Shown: piece after piece, positions 1-9,108 of the stretch
Numbering within the stretch: the stretch's first letter is position 1
How the letters are laid out: each line of letters starts with the position of its first letter
NCBI RefSeq assembly: GCF_009827615.1
Contig: NZ_WTYU01000002.1
Location: 727,020 to 791,019 of the forward strand
Length of the DNA stretch: 64,000 nt
Reading direction: 5' to 3'
Origin: Allopontixanthobacter confluentis
GTDB taxonomy: Bacteria > Pseudomonadota > Alphaproteobacteria > Sphingomonadales > Sphingomonadaceae
The notes under the pieces: generated by a model
Seen by the model: only the letters and a program-made list of their open reading frames with translations
Databases searched by the model: none
What the model was told of the DNA's origin: nothing
Made by a program: the position numbers and the translations under genes

Positions 1-1820
1 GATGTGAATTTCGCTTTCATCAGGCCACGGACAGCATTGCCCAGCAGAAATCCCTCGTCGAGATCGGCCAACTGCAATTGTGATTCGCGCGCCTTGCCCG
101 TTTCGATCAGCGACCGGCGCAGCACGCCGGGCAGCAGGCCCAGGCTGGCGGGCGGGGTCAGCAATACACCGTCCCGCTCGATAAAGATATTGGTCCAGCA
201 CCCTTCCGTCAGCAGCCCGTCATCACGCATGAACAGGGCTTCCCCCGCGCCTTCAGCACGCGCAACATCCAGGGCTGCCTCGTAAAAACCGCGGTCGCTG
301 GTCTTGTGGCGCAAACGCCAGTCGCCTGAATCTACCGGAACGGGCAGCACAATGCAGGACAGCGGGCAGGACAGCGGCTGGCCGGGTGCAGTGTTCAATT
401 CCTGTGCTTCCAGCGCAATTGCGCCGCTGCGGGCCAGTAACAGGCGGACCTTGGCCGGGGCTTCCAGTTCGAAACACAACGCCTGTATCTGGTTGCGCGT
501 CTGGTGACGGTCAAAGGCAAAGCCCAGTTCAGCCGCGCTCAATTTCATGCGTTCAAGGTGCAGTTCCAGCAGTGCCATGCCGGTATCCGGGTCGAACCGC
601 ATGGATTCGATCAAATCAAAGCCAGCAGCCACATATTCGGGGGAAGATTGCCGCGCAAAACCGCCCTTGAGGATTGATTCGCGCCATTCAGGCATGGCTT
701 CGCTATCTGCGACAATGGCGGAGCCCACGCCCAGGACTGCCGTGCCCTGGTTGTTTTCGACAGGGGTCAGCCGCAGGGTGCGGATGGCGACATTGAAGGC
801 CGCATCGCCATTGGCATCAATCCGGCCCATGGCGCCGCAATAGGGGCCGCGCGCATCGCGTTCGGCCTCGTTGATAAGCTCCATCGCGCGGATTTTGGGC
901 GCGCCGGTGATGGAACCACAGGGGAAAATAGCACGAATGAGATCGGCCGCGCCCTTGCCCGGTTGCAGGCGGGCGCGAACGGTGGACACCATCTGGTGGA
1001 CGGTGGGGTAGGATTCGACCGAAAATGGCGCATCCACCCGCACGCTGCCCGCTTCGGCCACGCGCGACAGATCGTTGCGCATCAGGTCCACGATCATCAG
1101 GTTTTCGGCCTTGTCCTTCACCGAACCGGCCAGTTCCTGCGCCAATGCCTCGTCCTGGCCCTCGTCTGTCCCGCGCGGGCGGGTGCCTTTCATCGGCTTG
1201 ACCTTGGCGGCATCCCCGTTGAGGCTGAAAAACAATTCCGGTGACAGGCTGAGCAGCCAATGCGCGCCGTCATAAACCATCCCGCCATAGCCGGCGCTGG
1301 CGGCGGGCCGCAGCGCGGCATACAGCGCCACGGGATCGCCGCGATAGCTGCCCACAAGGCGCAAGGTCATGTTGGCCTGATATATATCGCCCGCGCGTAT
1401 CGCATTCTGCAAGGCGTCGAATGCCTCGACATAGGCGCCGGGTGATAGCTGCGGCTCCAACGGGCCGAGGGACGCCGCGCCTTCCATGTTTTGCGCCAGC
1501 CAGTCAGCCATGGCCGCAGGCTTCATGACTTGATGGGTTTCAAACAGGCTCAGCCACACCAGCGGCCCTGCTGCGCCGCTGCGGGCATCGGCCAGCCCCT
1601 GCAATCTGGGTTCCAGCGCCAGCCCCGCTTCATAGGCGATATAGCCTGCCAGCGTGCCGCCTCCTGCAAGCCGCGCTGCATCGGCGGCATCCAGCACTGC
1701 CGACACTTCGCCGGGGTGGCGGGCCACGAATATGCGGCTGGGCCTTTCATACAGATGCGCGTCGGCAGCATGGGTGCTGCGTGCATCGTCGAGCAGGACA
1801 AAGGGTTGCCGGTCGGCCAT
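1..1820 (-). CDS. pabB: Aminodeoxychorismate synthase component I fused to aminodeoxychorismate lyase (partial, 3' end outside window)
   Basis: This enzyme makes 4-aminobenzoate for folate. The PabB part aminates chorismate and the fused C-terminal PabC-like part would remove pyruvate. I translated the reverse strand from ATG at 1820, which follows AAGG with a 7-nt spacer; the frame stays open for 606 codons and leaves the window at base 1. The PabB half shows the chorismate-binding motifs PMKGTRPRG and GSITGAPK. After about residue 385 the sequence changes to a class IV aminotransferase (PLP) fold, with LHLERMKLSA, a LTEGCWTNIF segment and LLPGVLRRSL. PabB-PabC fusions are common in alphaproteobacteria. 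The last residues are missing only because of the window edge. It is divergent from the HerA-like gene, with 115 bp between starts. The family is certain; the fusion is read directly. Confidence 0.93.
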   Translation of the reverse strand, partial: MADRQPFVLLDDARSTHAADAHLYERPSRIFVARHPGEVSAVLDAADAARLAGGGTLAGYIAYEAGLALEPRLQGLADARSGAAGPLVWLSLFETHQVMKPAAMADWLAQNMEGAASLGPLEPQLSPGAYVEAFDALQNAIRAGDIYQANMTLRLVGSYRGDPVALYAALRPAASAGYGGMVYDGAHWLLSLSPELFFSLNGDAAKVKPMKGTRPRGTDEGQDEALAQELAGSVKDKAENLMIVDLMRNDLSRVAEAGSVRVDAPFSVESYPTVHQMVSTVRARLQPGKGAADLIRAIFPCGSITGAPKIRAMELINEAERDARGPYCGAMGRIDANGDAAFNVAIRTLRLTPVENNQGTAVLGVGSAIVADSEAMPEWRESILKGGFARQSSPEYVAAGFDLIESMRFDPDTGMALLELHLERMKLSAAELGFAFDRHQTRNQIQALCFELEAPAKVRLLLARSGAIALEAQELNTAPGQPLSCPLSCIVLPVPVDSGDWRLRHKTSDRGFYEAALDVARAEGAGEALFMRDDGLLTEGCWTNIFIERDGVLLTPPASLGLLPGVLRRSLIETGKARESQLQLADLDEGFLLGNAVRGLMKAKFT

Positions 1821-1935
1821 GGGGATGCCTTAGCCGCTTGTTCGCGCAAGTCGAGATGCTTGACCGCTTGCAGGCTACTAAGCCACACACGCCGCAGCGT
1901 CTGGACAGGCGGGTTGCAACGGGAGTGAAGCAAGA

Positions 1936-3534
1936 GTGAGCGATATTTTTCTGGGCCTTGGCGCCAATGGCGAAAGGCAGAGCCTCAATCTTTCCCGTGC
2001 GAACCGCCATGGCCTGATTGCAGGCGCCACCGGCACTGGTAAAACGGTGACGCTGCAAGGGCTGGCAGAAAGTTTCTCTGCCAATGGCGTTCCGGTATTC
2101 GTGGCGGACGTAAAGGGCGACCTTGCCGGTATTACCATGGCCGGTTCCCCAACTTTCAAACATGCGGACAAGCTGGAAAGCAGGGCGAAGGAACTGGGCA
2201 TGGATGATTATGCCTATTCCGATAATCCGGCAGTGTTCTGGGATTTGTATGGCGAACAGGGCCACCCCATCCGCACCACCATTTCCGAAATGGGGCCCTT
2301 GCTGCTGTCGCGCCTGCTCGATCTGAACGAGACCCAGGAAGGCGTTCTCAACATCGTGTTCCGCTTTGCCGATGAACAGGGAATGCTGCTGCTGGATCTC
2401 GAGGATTTGCAATCCATGCTGATCCATACGTCCGAACACGCCAGCGAACTGACTGCGAAATATGGCAATGTGTCGAAACAGAGCATTGGCGCCATCCAGC
2501 GCCAATTGCTCAGTCTGGACAGTCAGGGCGCGGCGCAGTTCTTTGGCGAACCGGCGCTGGAAATTGCCGATTTCATCCGGCTGGATGAACAGGGGCGCGG
2601 CTATATCAACGTGCTGGCGGCTGACCGCCTGATGCGCAGCCCCAAGCTTTATGCCACGTTCCTGCTGTGGCTGCTGGCTGAACTTTTCGAAACGCTGCCC
2701 GAAGTGGGCGACCCGGAAAAGCCGAAGCTGGTGTTCTTTTTCGATGAAGCGCATCTGCTGTTTGATGATGCGCCCAAGGCGCTGGAAGACAAGATCGAAC
2801 AGGTCGTGCGCCTGATCCGGTCAAAAGGCGTGGGCGTGTTTTTCGTCACCCAGAACCCGATCGACATTCCCGAAGAAGTGGCAGGGCAACTGGGCAACCG
2901 GGTGCAGCACGCGCTGCGCGCCTTTACCCCGCGCGACAAGAAAGCGATTCGCGCAGCGGCAGATACTTTCCGCATCAATCCCGATCTGGATGTGGAACGC
3001 GCCATCACCGAATTGCGCGTGGGCGAGGCGCTGGTTTCCACCCTGATGGAAGACGGCGCGCCCAGCATCGTTCAGCAAACCCTGATCAAGCCGCCACGGT
3101 CACGGCTGGGCCCGGTCACGCCCAAGGAACGGGCGATCATTCAGTCCATTTCGCCGGTTGACGGCAAATATGATGAACGCGTGGACCGCGAAAGTGCCGC
3201 CGAAGTCATCGCCCAGAAAATGGTCGATGCCGCTGAAACGGCGCAGGAAGTGGAAGAACAGGGGCGCGAGAAAGTGGCGGAGCGTGAACGCAAGTCGCCA
3301 TCCTTGTGGGACGGTCTGGGCGGCAAGGTGGCCAAGGCGGCCGGCGGCGCAGCAGCGGCAAGTGCCGGTTCAATTCTGGCCGCGAAACTCAGCGGAAAGA
3401 AAAGCCGGGCCAACCCTACTGCCAGCGCGGCCAGTTCCGCAGCCGGCACAGTGGCCACCGAAATTGGCAAGGCAGTGGGCATTCCGGGCCTTGGCCGTTT
3501 CGCCCGCAACCTGATTGGCGGGCTGATGCGCTAG
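1936..3534 (+). CDS. HerA-like / DUF853 ATPase (YjgR family)
   Basis: A 532-aa soluble P-loop ATPase. It begins with GTG at 1936, about 10 nt after a GGGAG ribosome site. The Walker A motif GATGTGKT lies at residues 30-37, close to the N terminus, and a Walker B motif [10 protein letters not shown] sits near residue 270. The middle carries VTQNP and [10 protein letters not shown] segments typical of the DUF853/YjgR relatives of the HerA helicase. The last 100 residues are a charged helix followed by an Ala/Gly/Ser-rich tail of low complexity (about 455-515). The biological role of this family is not firmly known; HerA relatives are hexameric DNA or protein translocases. Its stop is 11 bp from the convergent stop of the kinase gene. 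The family call is strong, the function is open. Confidence 0.88.
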   Translation: MSDIFLGLGANGERQSLNLSRANRHGLIAGATGTGKTVTLQGLAESFSANGVPVFVADVKGDLAGITMAGSPTFKHADKLESRAKELGMDDYAYSDNPAVFWDLYGEQGHPIRTTISEMGPLLLSRLLDLNETQEGVLNIVFRFADEQGMLLLDLEDLQSMLIHTSEHASELTAKYGNVSKQSIGAIQRQLLSLDSQGAAQFFGEPALEIADFIRLDEQGRGYINVLAADRLMRSPKLYATFLLWLLAELFETLPEVGDPEKPKLVFFFDEAHLLFDDAPKALEDKIEQVVRLIRSKGVGVFFVTQNPIDIPEEVAGQLGNRVQHALRAFTPRDKKAIRAAADTFRINPDLDVERAITELRVGEALVSTLMEDGAPSIVQQTLIKPPRSRLGPVTPKERAIIQSISPVDGKYDERVDRESAAEVIAQKMVDAAETAQEVEEQGREKVAERERKSPSLWDGLGGKVAKAAGGAAAASAGSILAAKLSGKKSRANPTASAASSAAGTVATEIGKAVGIPGLGRFARNLIGGLMR

Positions 3535-3545
3535 TCAGCCAGAAA

Positions 3546-4979
3546 TCAGGCTGAGGGCAGGCGTATTTCTGCCCGCAGGCCACTTGTGCCATTTGCGGTT
3601 GGCCGGTTGGCCAGAACCAGCTGCCCGCCATGCTGTTCGGCAATGGCGCGGGCCAGCGTCAGGCCAAGGCCGGCCCCGCCTGTATCGCGGTTGCGCGATG
3701 CTTCGCCGCGGGTAAAGGGTTCCAGCATGGCCGCAATCCGGTCTGCCGGAATGCCTGGCCCGCTATCGTCCACCCGCAACACAATGCCGCTATCGGACTT
3801 GATCAGCGATACTTCAGCCGATCCGCCATAGCGCAGTGCATTGCCGATCAGGTTGCGCAATGCGCGGCGAAGCCATGTCACATGGACCGGATGCGCAACG
3901 CGCGTGGTCTCCTTCAGAGTAACCGGCTGGCCCATATCCTCGAATTCCTCGACCACGGATGCCACCAGCGCGCCCAGTTCAGCGCGTTCGGGCGGGTCGC
4001 CGGCGCGGCCCACGCGGGCGAGCGACAGAATATCGTCGAGCGAGCGGGAAATATCCTCGATCGTATCGGCCATCTTGCCACGTTCGCGCTCGTCCTCGAC
4101 GCTCTCGATACGCACGCGCAGCGCTGCCAGCGGCGTTTTCAGATCATGACCGATCGCGCCCAGCATCACATCCTTTTCATCCAGCAACGCGCCAATCCGC
4201 GCTTCCATGGCGTTATGCGCGGTGATCAGGCGGCGGATATCATCCGGCCCTTGCGCTACCAGCGGCTGGGCCGGTTCCTGTGTGCGCGCGAAATTCTCGG
4301 TCCGGGCAGTCAGGATGTTGAGCGGACGGGTAATGCGCCGCAGCAACAGGAAATGCAGGCCGACAAGCAGGACATAAATCAGCAGGGTCTGGAGCACGAT
4401 GGTGCGGATCGGTCCGGGCTGGCGCGGCGGTTCAGGCACGCGGACGATGGTCCAGTCTGCATCGGGGGATTGGCGCAGGCCCGCCACCAGCAAACGTGCC
4501 CTCGGCCCATAATTGCGCACAATGCGGCGTTTGATGCGGGGCCGCCCGTCCAGATAGCCGTCGTCCGCCACCATGCGAGAGACCACGACCAGTTCCGCCA
4601 CATCAAAGCCCTGCTCAGCCAGAATTTCGCCAAGGGCCTGTTCCTTGTTAGCCGCCCGCCGTTCGCCGGGGAGGGCCGGACTGGTCGGTGACTGTTCCGG
4701 CCGCAACGCGCGTGCGCGGTCGGGCAGGCCGTTATTCTGCCGATCCCATCCGCGAAATTCGCCGCGCCGTCTGCTTTGCCTGTTTTCACGGCGCTCCCGA
4801 AATTCGGGTTCTGAGGGCATCACCAGCCGGAACGCAGCGGCGTTGAGCACCATCTGCTCACGCCTGTTTTCAGCGGCACGAAACAGCAGGGCCGCTGAAA
4901 TGGATTGCGCCACCAGCAGCGCCAGCGCCACGGCCAGCAACATCTGGCCAAGCAGGCTTTTGGGCCATAAACGCATCAT
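3546..4979 (-). CDS. Membrane sensor histidine kinase (EnvZ/OmpR-partner class)
   Basis: A 477-aa inner-membrane histidine kinase that should phosphorylate the regulator encoded just upstream. TM1 is at about residues 10-33, a periplasmic domain at 34-192 and TM2 at about 193-213, followed by HAMP, a HisKA box with the phospho-accepting His278 (AIGHDLKTPL) and a HATPase_c domain with DDSGPGIP and GGAGLGLTLA. The periplasmic domain is strikingly basic, with many Arg residues around 61-91 and 146-153, which would suit an acidic or anionic ligand; this is inference. Its ATG overlaps the stop of the regulator gene in an ATGA arrangement, so the two are translationally coupled. No TCS family name can be given from sequence alone. 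Confidence 0.9.
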   Translation of the reverse strand: MMRLWPKSLLGQMLLAVALALLVAQSISAALLFRAAENRREQMVLNAAAFRLVMPSEPEFRERRENRQSRRRGEFRGWDRQNNGLPDRARALRPEQSPTSPALPGERRAANKEQALGEILAEQGFDVAELVVVSRMVADDGYLDGRPRIKRRIVRNYGPRARLLVAGLRQSPDADWTIVRVPEPPRQPGPIRTIVLQTLLIYVLLVGLHFLLLRRITRPLNILTARTENFARTQEPAQPLVAQGPDDIRRLITAHNAMEARIGALLDEKDVMLGAIGHDLKTPLAALRVRIESVEDERERGKMADTIEDISRSLDDILSLARVGRAGDPPERAELGALVASVVEEFEDMGQPVTLKETTRVAHPVHVTWLRRALRNLIGNALRYGGSAEVSLIKSDSGIVLRVDDSGPGIPADRIAAMLEPFTRGEASRNRDTGGAGLGLTLARAIAEQHGGQLVLANRPTANGTSGLRAEIRLPSA

Positions 4980-5749
4980 TTCGGCTGACTGTCCCTGGGC
5001 TCACCCTGTTTCAAGTCACCGGCGGAATGTGCACTGCGCCGGACATCGGCAACAAAGCGGTAACCGCCGCCGCGCACTGTCTGGATGAATTGCGGATTGC
5101 GCGAATCCAGCTCTATCTTGCGGCGCAGGCGGCTGATCTGGTTGTCCACCGCTCGGTCAAACATATGGGCTTCCCGGCCCTGCACCATGTCGAGCAGGCG
5201 GTCGCGGTCCAGAACCTGCCTCGGGTGGTCAAGAAATGCGCGCAGCAGCCGAAATTCTGCCGTCGATACGGCGACAAATGCGCCTTCAGGGTCCGTCAGC
5301 CGGTGTTTTAGCGGGTCCAGGGTCCAGCCTTCAAACTGATAGAGCGCGGTCTCTTCAGCCGGCGGCGCGGCGCGCTGCGAACGGCGCAATACCGAGCGGA
5401 TGCGCGCCACCAGTTCGCGCGGCTCGAACGGTTTTACCACGTAATCATCGGCGCCTATTTCCAGCCCGATGATCCGGTCTGTCGGTTCGCTTTTTGCGGT
5501 CAGCAGGATAACGGGCAAGCCGCGCGCTTCGATCAGGTGGCGGCACAGCGAAAGGCCGTCCTCGCCCGGCATCATGATGTCGAGCAGGACAAGATCTGGC
5601 ACCATGTCCAGCAGCAGGCTGCGTGCGGCGGCCGCACTTTCCGCTTCGGTTACGACAAACCCCTGGCGAGCGAGATACTCGGCCAGGGGTTCACGCAGGC
5701 TGGCTTCATCATCCACCAGAAGGATGGCGGTAGGCGCTTCTTGGGTCAT
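4976..5749 (-). CDS. OmpR/PhoB-family response regulator
   Basis: A 257-aa DNA-binding response regulator. The receiver domain (about 1-125) has the acidic pair DD at 13-14, phospho-acceptor Asp57 in LLDIMMPG, and the conserved Lys in VVKPFEPREL. The C-terminal winged helix ends with the usual VRGGGYRF signature. I chose the ATG at 5749 over an upstream ATG at 5806 because a near-perfect GGAGG lies 4-5 nt before it and the receiver domain starts immediately after. It is the middle gene of a leftward EF-hand/regulator/kinase operon; the gap to the EF-hand gene is 66 bp and the overlap with the kinase is 4 nt. It probably regulates this operon and other targets through phased repeats upstream of the EF-hand gene. 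Confidence 0.93.
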   Translation of the reverse strand: MTQEAPTAILLVDDEASLREPLAEYLARQGFVVTEAESAAAARSLLLDMVPDLVLLDIMMPGEDGLSLCRHLIEARGLPVILLTAKSEPTDRIIGLEIGADDYVVKPFEPRELVARIRSVLRRSQRAAPPAEETALYQFEGWTLDPLKHRLTDPEGAFVAVSTAEFRLLRAFLDHPRQVLDRDRLLDMVQGREAHMFDRAVDNQISRLRRKIELDSRNPQFIQTVRGGGYRFVADVRRSAHSAGDLKQGEPRDSQPK

Positions 5750-5815
5750 GTTACCTCCACGCCTACCTTTGCTTTCATGCCGCAGGCAAGTGCCGCCTGC
5801 CTGCATGGCGGTGCA

Positions 5816-6583
5816 TCAATTGGCTGGCGCAGCAGCGCGTTTGGCTTTCCATGCCGCGCGCATGGCAGTGTGTGCAGCTTTGCGCTCTTCCGCCGACACG
5901 CTGCCATTATTATCGGTGTCCATGCTGGCAAAACGGCTGTCGGCTGCGGCCATGAATTCTGGCTTGGTGACGGTTTTGTCGCCATTGGCATCGGCCTGCA
6001 TCAGCATTTTCATCCCGCCGCGCATACCGCCCTGCATACCGGCCCGCATACCGTGGCCGCCGCGCTTGCCGCCATGTCCGCGCATCTCACCGTGCATGGC
6101 GTGTTCGCCGCGTGCAGCGCGCTTTTCACCGCGCTGCGTGGGCATTTCGCCGCGCCGTTCCTGGCGGGCATCCTGTGCAGCTTCCATTTCCGCTGCGCTC
6201 ACGCCGCCGCTCTTGTCAGTATCGAGGCGGGCAAACCTGTTTCCACCACGCTGTTCACGCCGCTCGGCACGCTTTTCCGCGCGCTGGGCGTGCATGGCTT
6301 CAAATTCGGCCTGGGTCACTTCGCCATTGCCGTCAGTATCAAGTTTGCTGAACCGTTCTGCCTGGCGGGCTGCGCGGTCAGCAGCATTGATCACGCCGTC
6401 CTGGTTAGCATCCATCCGGGCAAACATGGCTGCCGCATGGGTGTTATGTTCAGCGCGGGTGATGATGCCATTGGCATCGCTATCCGCCTTTGCGCCGCGT
6501 GCATCAGACGGGCCGGCATACGCCACCGTGCCCAGCGCAAGGGCGGCCACAGAAAGCGTCAGGGGAAAGGTGAATTTACGCAT
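5816..6583 (-). CDS. Secreted multi-EF-hand calcium-binding protein
   Basis: A 255-aa exported protein with a Sec signal peptide (about residues 1-23, ending AYA) and six EF-hand-type loops: DSDANG, DANQDG, DTDGNG, DTDKSG, DANGDK and DTDNNG, each followed by the expected acidic residue at or near loop position 12. Between the fourth and fifth loops is a Gly/Met/His/Arg-rich linker (about 145-190) containing repeated HGxM and GGM units, which could bind other metals. Start ATG at 6583 follows GAGGAG with an 8-nt spacer. It is the first gene of a leftward operon with a response regulator and a histidine kinase, which suggests a periplasmic calcium or metal buffer or sensor linked to that two-component system. 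That link is inferred from gene order only. Confidence 0.9.
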   Translation of the reverse strand: MRKFTFPLTLSVAALALGTVAYAGPSDARGAKADSDANGIITRAEHNTHAAAMFARMDANQDGVINAADRAARQAERFSKLDTDGNGEVTQAEFEAMHAQRAEKRAERREQRGGNRFARLDTDKSGGVSAAEMEAAQDARQERRGEMPTQRGEKRAARGEHAMHGEMRGHGGKRGGHGMRAGMQGGMRGGMKMLMQADANGDKTVTKPEFMAAADSRFASMDTDNNGSVSAEERKAAHTAMRAAWKAKRAAAPAN

Positions 6584-6688
6584 ATGTCATGCTCCTCGAA
6601 AGATTTGGAAGAGCTGCGGGGTGCCCGTTCTGGGGGAGGGAACCTTGTATGGCACCACCGCAACTCACATTTGACCTTCTAGAGTATC

Positions 6689-6736
6689 ATTGTCGCAGCA
6701 TTATCCCGAACCTGCGCTTAATTGTCGCAAATTGTC
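6689..6736 (-). promoter_or_regulatory. Phased ATTGTC (GACAAT) repeats upstream of EF-hand/TCS operon
   Basis: Three identical ATTGTC hexamers lie on the plus strand at 6689, 6721 and 6731. They read GACAAT toward the operon. The last two are spaced exactly 10 bp, about one helical turn, and the first is 32 bp away, about three turns. Two of the three are embedded in TGCGACAAT. Direct repeats at 10-11 bp are the typical arrangement of OmpR/PhoB regulator sites, and the operon encodes such a regulator. This is a candidate autoregulatory site; no clear -35/-10 pair at standard spacing was found beside it. Confidence 0.4.
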
Positions 6737-6795
6737 ACAGAAGGCCGCCTGTGTTCATCCAGCGGACACGAAACTTTCCTGCACCCGCCACAGAA

Positions 6796-7173
6796 TTACG
6801 CCGCATTCATCACAAATGCATTCAGCTTGTTCCCATCAGGATCGCGGAAATAGGCTGCGTAAAACCCGTCATCGCCGCGCGGGCCGGGCGCGCCTTCGTC
6901 GCTGCCGCCATGCGCCATGGCAATATCATACAGACGGCCAACCTGTTCCTTGTCAGCCGCTTCCAGCGCCACCATCACGCCATTGCCAACCGTGGCAGGC
7001 TGACCGTCAAACGCCTTGGTCGCAGCAATCCCGGGCGCACCGCCCAGTTTGCCCCACGCAATGAAGCTGTCGAATTCCATCATCCGGCCCACGCCCATCT
7101 CGGCCGCTATCGCATCGTAGAATTGCGCTGACCGTTCCAGATCATTGGTCCCGACAGTTACATATCCGATCAT
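6796..7173 (-). CDS. VOC (glyoxalase/bleomycin-resistance) family protein
   Basis: A 125-aa cytoplasmic protein of the vicinal-oxygen-chelate superfamily, with the typical beta-alpha-beta-beta-beta modules: an N-terminal MIGYVTVGTNDLERSAQFYD and a C-terminal AYFRDPDGNKLNAFV. I chose ATG at 7173, preceded by GGGAGAA with a suitable spacer, rather than an ATG 27 nt upstream. Members bind a metal and act as lyases, dioxygenases or antibiotic-binding proteins; the substrate here cannot be named. It stands as a single gene between the EF-hand operon and aminopeptidase P. Confidence 0.88.
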   Translation of the reverse strand: MIGYVTVGTNDLERSAQFYDAIAAEMGVGRMMEFDSFIAWGKLGGAPGIAATKAFDGQPATVGNGVMVALEAADKEQVGRLYDIAMAHGGSDEGAPGPRGDDGFYAAYFRDPDGNKLNAFVMNAA

Positions 7174-7265
7174 GGCACATTCTCCCTTCTCACGTGTCAA
7201 AACGACTCGCGAGGAGGGAGAACATTACCAGAACAGATGTGCCATGCCAAGCTGGCGGACGCTGG

Positions 7266-9071
7266 TCAGAGCGGCTTGCAGCCTTCCTCGACCCAGGCCC
7301 GCACGTCGCCTTCCAACTGCGGCAGCAGAATGTCTCGGACGTGTGCGTGGTAATCGTTCCACCAGGTTTTCTCTTCCGGTGTCAGCAGGGAAACATCGAC
7401 CATGCTGCGGTCAATCGGCACGAAGGTGAGCGTTTCAAAGCCCAGATATTCGCCTTCCGCCCCGTCGATCTGGCGCGGTTCGACCAGCACCAGATTTTCG
7501 ATGCGGATGCCATATTCGCCCGCCTTGTAATAGCCCGGCTCGTTCGACAGGAACATGCCAGCCTGGAGCGGCTCGTCCGTGCCGGCCTGCCCGCCGCCTG
7601 ATTTGGCAATGCGCTGCGGCCCTTCGTGGACCATCAGGAAGCTGCCGACACCGTGGCCGGTACCATGGGCATAATCCACGCCTGCCTGCCACAGGAACTG
7701 GCGGGCAAAGGCATCAAGCTGGCTGCCAGCCGTGTTTTCCGGGAAAATGGCGCGGGCAATGGCGATGTGGCCTTTGAGCACGCGGGTAAAGCGGTCCTTC
7801 ACTTCTGCGGGCGGATCGCCCGGCCCGATCCACACGGTGCGGGTGATGTCGGTGGTGCCATCCAGATATTGCCCGCCTGAATCGACCAGATAGACGCTGC
7901 CCGACGCAATCGGCAGATTGCTGTCTTCATCCACGCGGTAATGCGGAATTGCCGCATGGGGGCCTGCTGCGGAAATCGTGTCGAAGGACAATTCCTTCAG
8001 CTTGCCGGTTTCCTCGCGGAAGGCATGCAGTTTTGCAGCGGCGGACAATTCCGTTTCACCGCCCTTGGGCGCTTCGATGGACAGCCAGTGGAGGAAGCGG
8101 GACACAGCCGCGCCGTCGCGCGCCTGCGCATCGCGGTGGCCCTGTTGTTCGACCGGGTTCTTGATCGCCTTGGGCAGCAGCGCGGGATCGCGTTCCGCCA
8201 CGGCCTGCGCACCGGCATCTTCCAGCGCCTTGAAAATGGCGGCGACCCCGCTGTTGGGGTCCACCGCGACTTTCCTGCCCTTCATGGCGGCAAGCGCGCT
8301 CTCAAATTCATCACGCGGGCGGACAGTCACCGCATTGCCCAGATGCTGCGCCAGTTCCGGCGAGACTTTTTCAGGCGCAATGAACAGGTCTGCGGTGCCG
8401 TCGCTATTGGCAATCACGAATGACAGCGCAACCGGCGTGCGGTCCACATCCGCGCCGCGAATGTTGAGCAGCCATGCCACCGAATCAAGCGCGCCGATAA
8501 CGGCGGCATCCAGCCCTTCGGATTTCAGCCAGTCGGCCACCATAGCGCGCTTTTCCGCGCTGGATTGCCCGGCAAAGGCATCATCATGCACCATCGCCAT
8601 GGCGGCTGATGGTTCGGGCTGGTCTTCCCACACGGCATCAACCGGATTGGTATCGACTGCCACAAGTTCGCCGCCCACCTTGGCCAGCGCGGCCGAAACC
8701 CGGTCGGCCCACGCCTTCGTATGGAGCCATGCATCATAGCCGATGCGCGGGTTCTTATCGGCATTGGCGGCAATCCATTTGCCCATGTCATCCTTGGGCA
8801 CCTGGCAATAATCGTAAAGCGCGCTGTCCACCTGATCGCGCACCTGAATGGTGTAGCGGCCATCGACAAACATGGCCGCCTTGTGTTTCAGCACCACGGC
8901 GCTGCCGGCCGATCCGCCAAAGCCGGTCAGCCAGGCCAGCCTCTGGGCATAGCCGCCGACATATTCGGACATATGTTCATCGGAAATCGGAATGACGAAA
9001 CCGTCGAGCTCGCGGCGCTTCAATTCCTCGCGCAGGGCATTCAGACGGGCTTCGTGGGTTTGCATAAGCAT
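7266..9071 (-). CDS. pepP: Xaa-Pro aminopeptidase (M24 family, three-domain aminopeptidase P)
   Basis: A 601-aa metallopeptidase that removes N-terminal residues before proline. Two creatinase-type N-terminal domains precede the M24 pita-bread domain and a C-terminal extension, the layout of the longer eukaryote-like aminopeptidase P. Metal ligands visible are the Asp pair in VDSGGQYLDGTTDITR, His in GTGHGVGSFL, and two Glu in LSNEPGYY and RIENLVLV. The ATG at 9071 has AGGA 8 nt upstream; a longer reading to 9176 would run into the divergent ptrB start and lacks support. The start codon is only 37 bp from that of ptrB. The location is probably cytoplasmic, since no signal peptide is seen. Confidence 0.92.
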   Translation of the reverse strand: MLMQTHEARLNALREELKRRELDGFVIPISDEHMSEYVGGYAQRLAWLTGFGGSAGSAVVLKHKAAMFVDGRYTIQVRDQVDSALYDYCQVPKDDMGKWIAANADKNPRIGYDAWLHTKAWADRVSAALAKVGGELVAVDTNPVDAVWEDQPEPSAAMAMVHDDAFAGQSSAEKRAMVADWLKSEGLDAAVIGALDSVAWLLNIRGADVDRTPVALSFVIANSDGTADLFIAPEKVSPELAQHLGNAVTVRPRDEFESALAAMKGRKVAVDPNSGVAAIFKALEDAGAQAVAERDPALLPKAIKNPVEQQGHRDAQARDGAAVSRFLHWLSIEAPKGGETELSAAAKLHAFREETGKLKELSFDTISAAGPHAAIPHYRVDEDSNLPIASGSVYLVDSGGQYLDGTTDITRTVWIGPGDPPAEVKDRFTRVLKGHIAIARAIFPENTAGSQLDAFARQFLWQAGVDYAHGTGHGVGSFLMVHEGPQRIAKSGGGQAGTDEPLQAGMFLSNEPGYYKAGEYGIRIENLVLVEPRQIDGAEGEYLGFETLTFVPIDRSMVDVSLLTPEEKTWWNDYHAHVRDILLPQLEGDVRAWVEEGCKPL

Positions 9072-9108
9072 GGTTGCGGTCCTTTCGTGACCCACATAGA
9101 GCTTGTCC

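Noticed and set aside
3630-6682. Plus-strand frames over the kinase, regulator and EF-hand genes
   Set aside because: They oppose well-supported genes and contain no recognisable domain.
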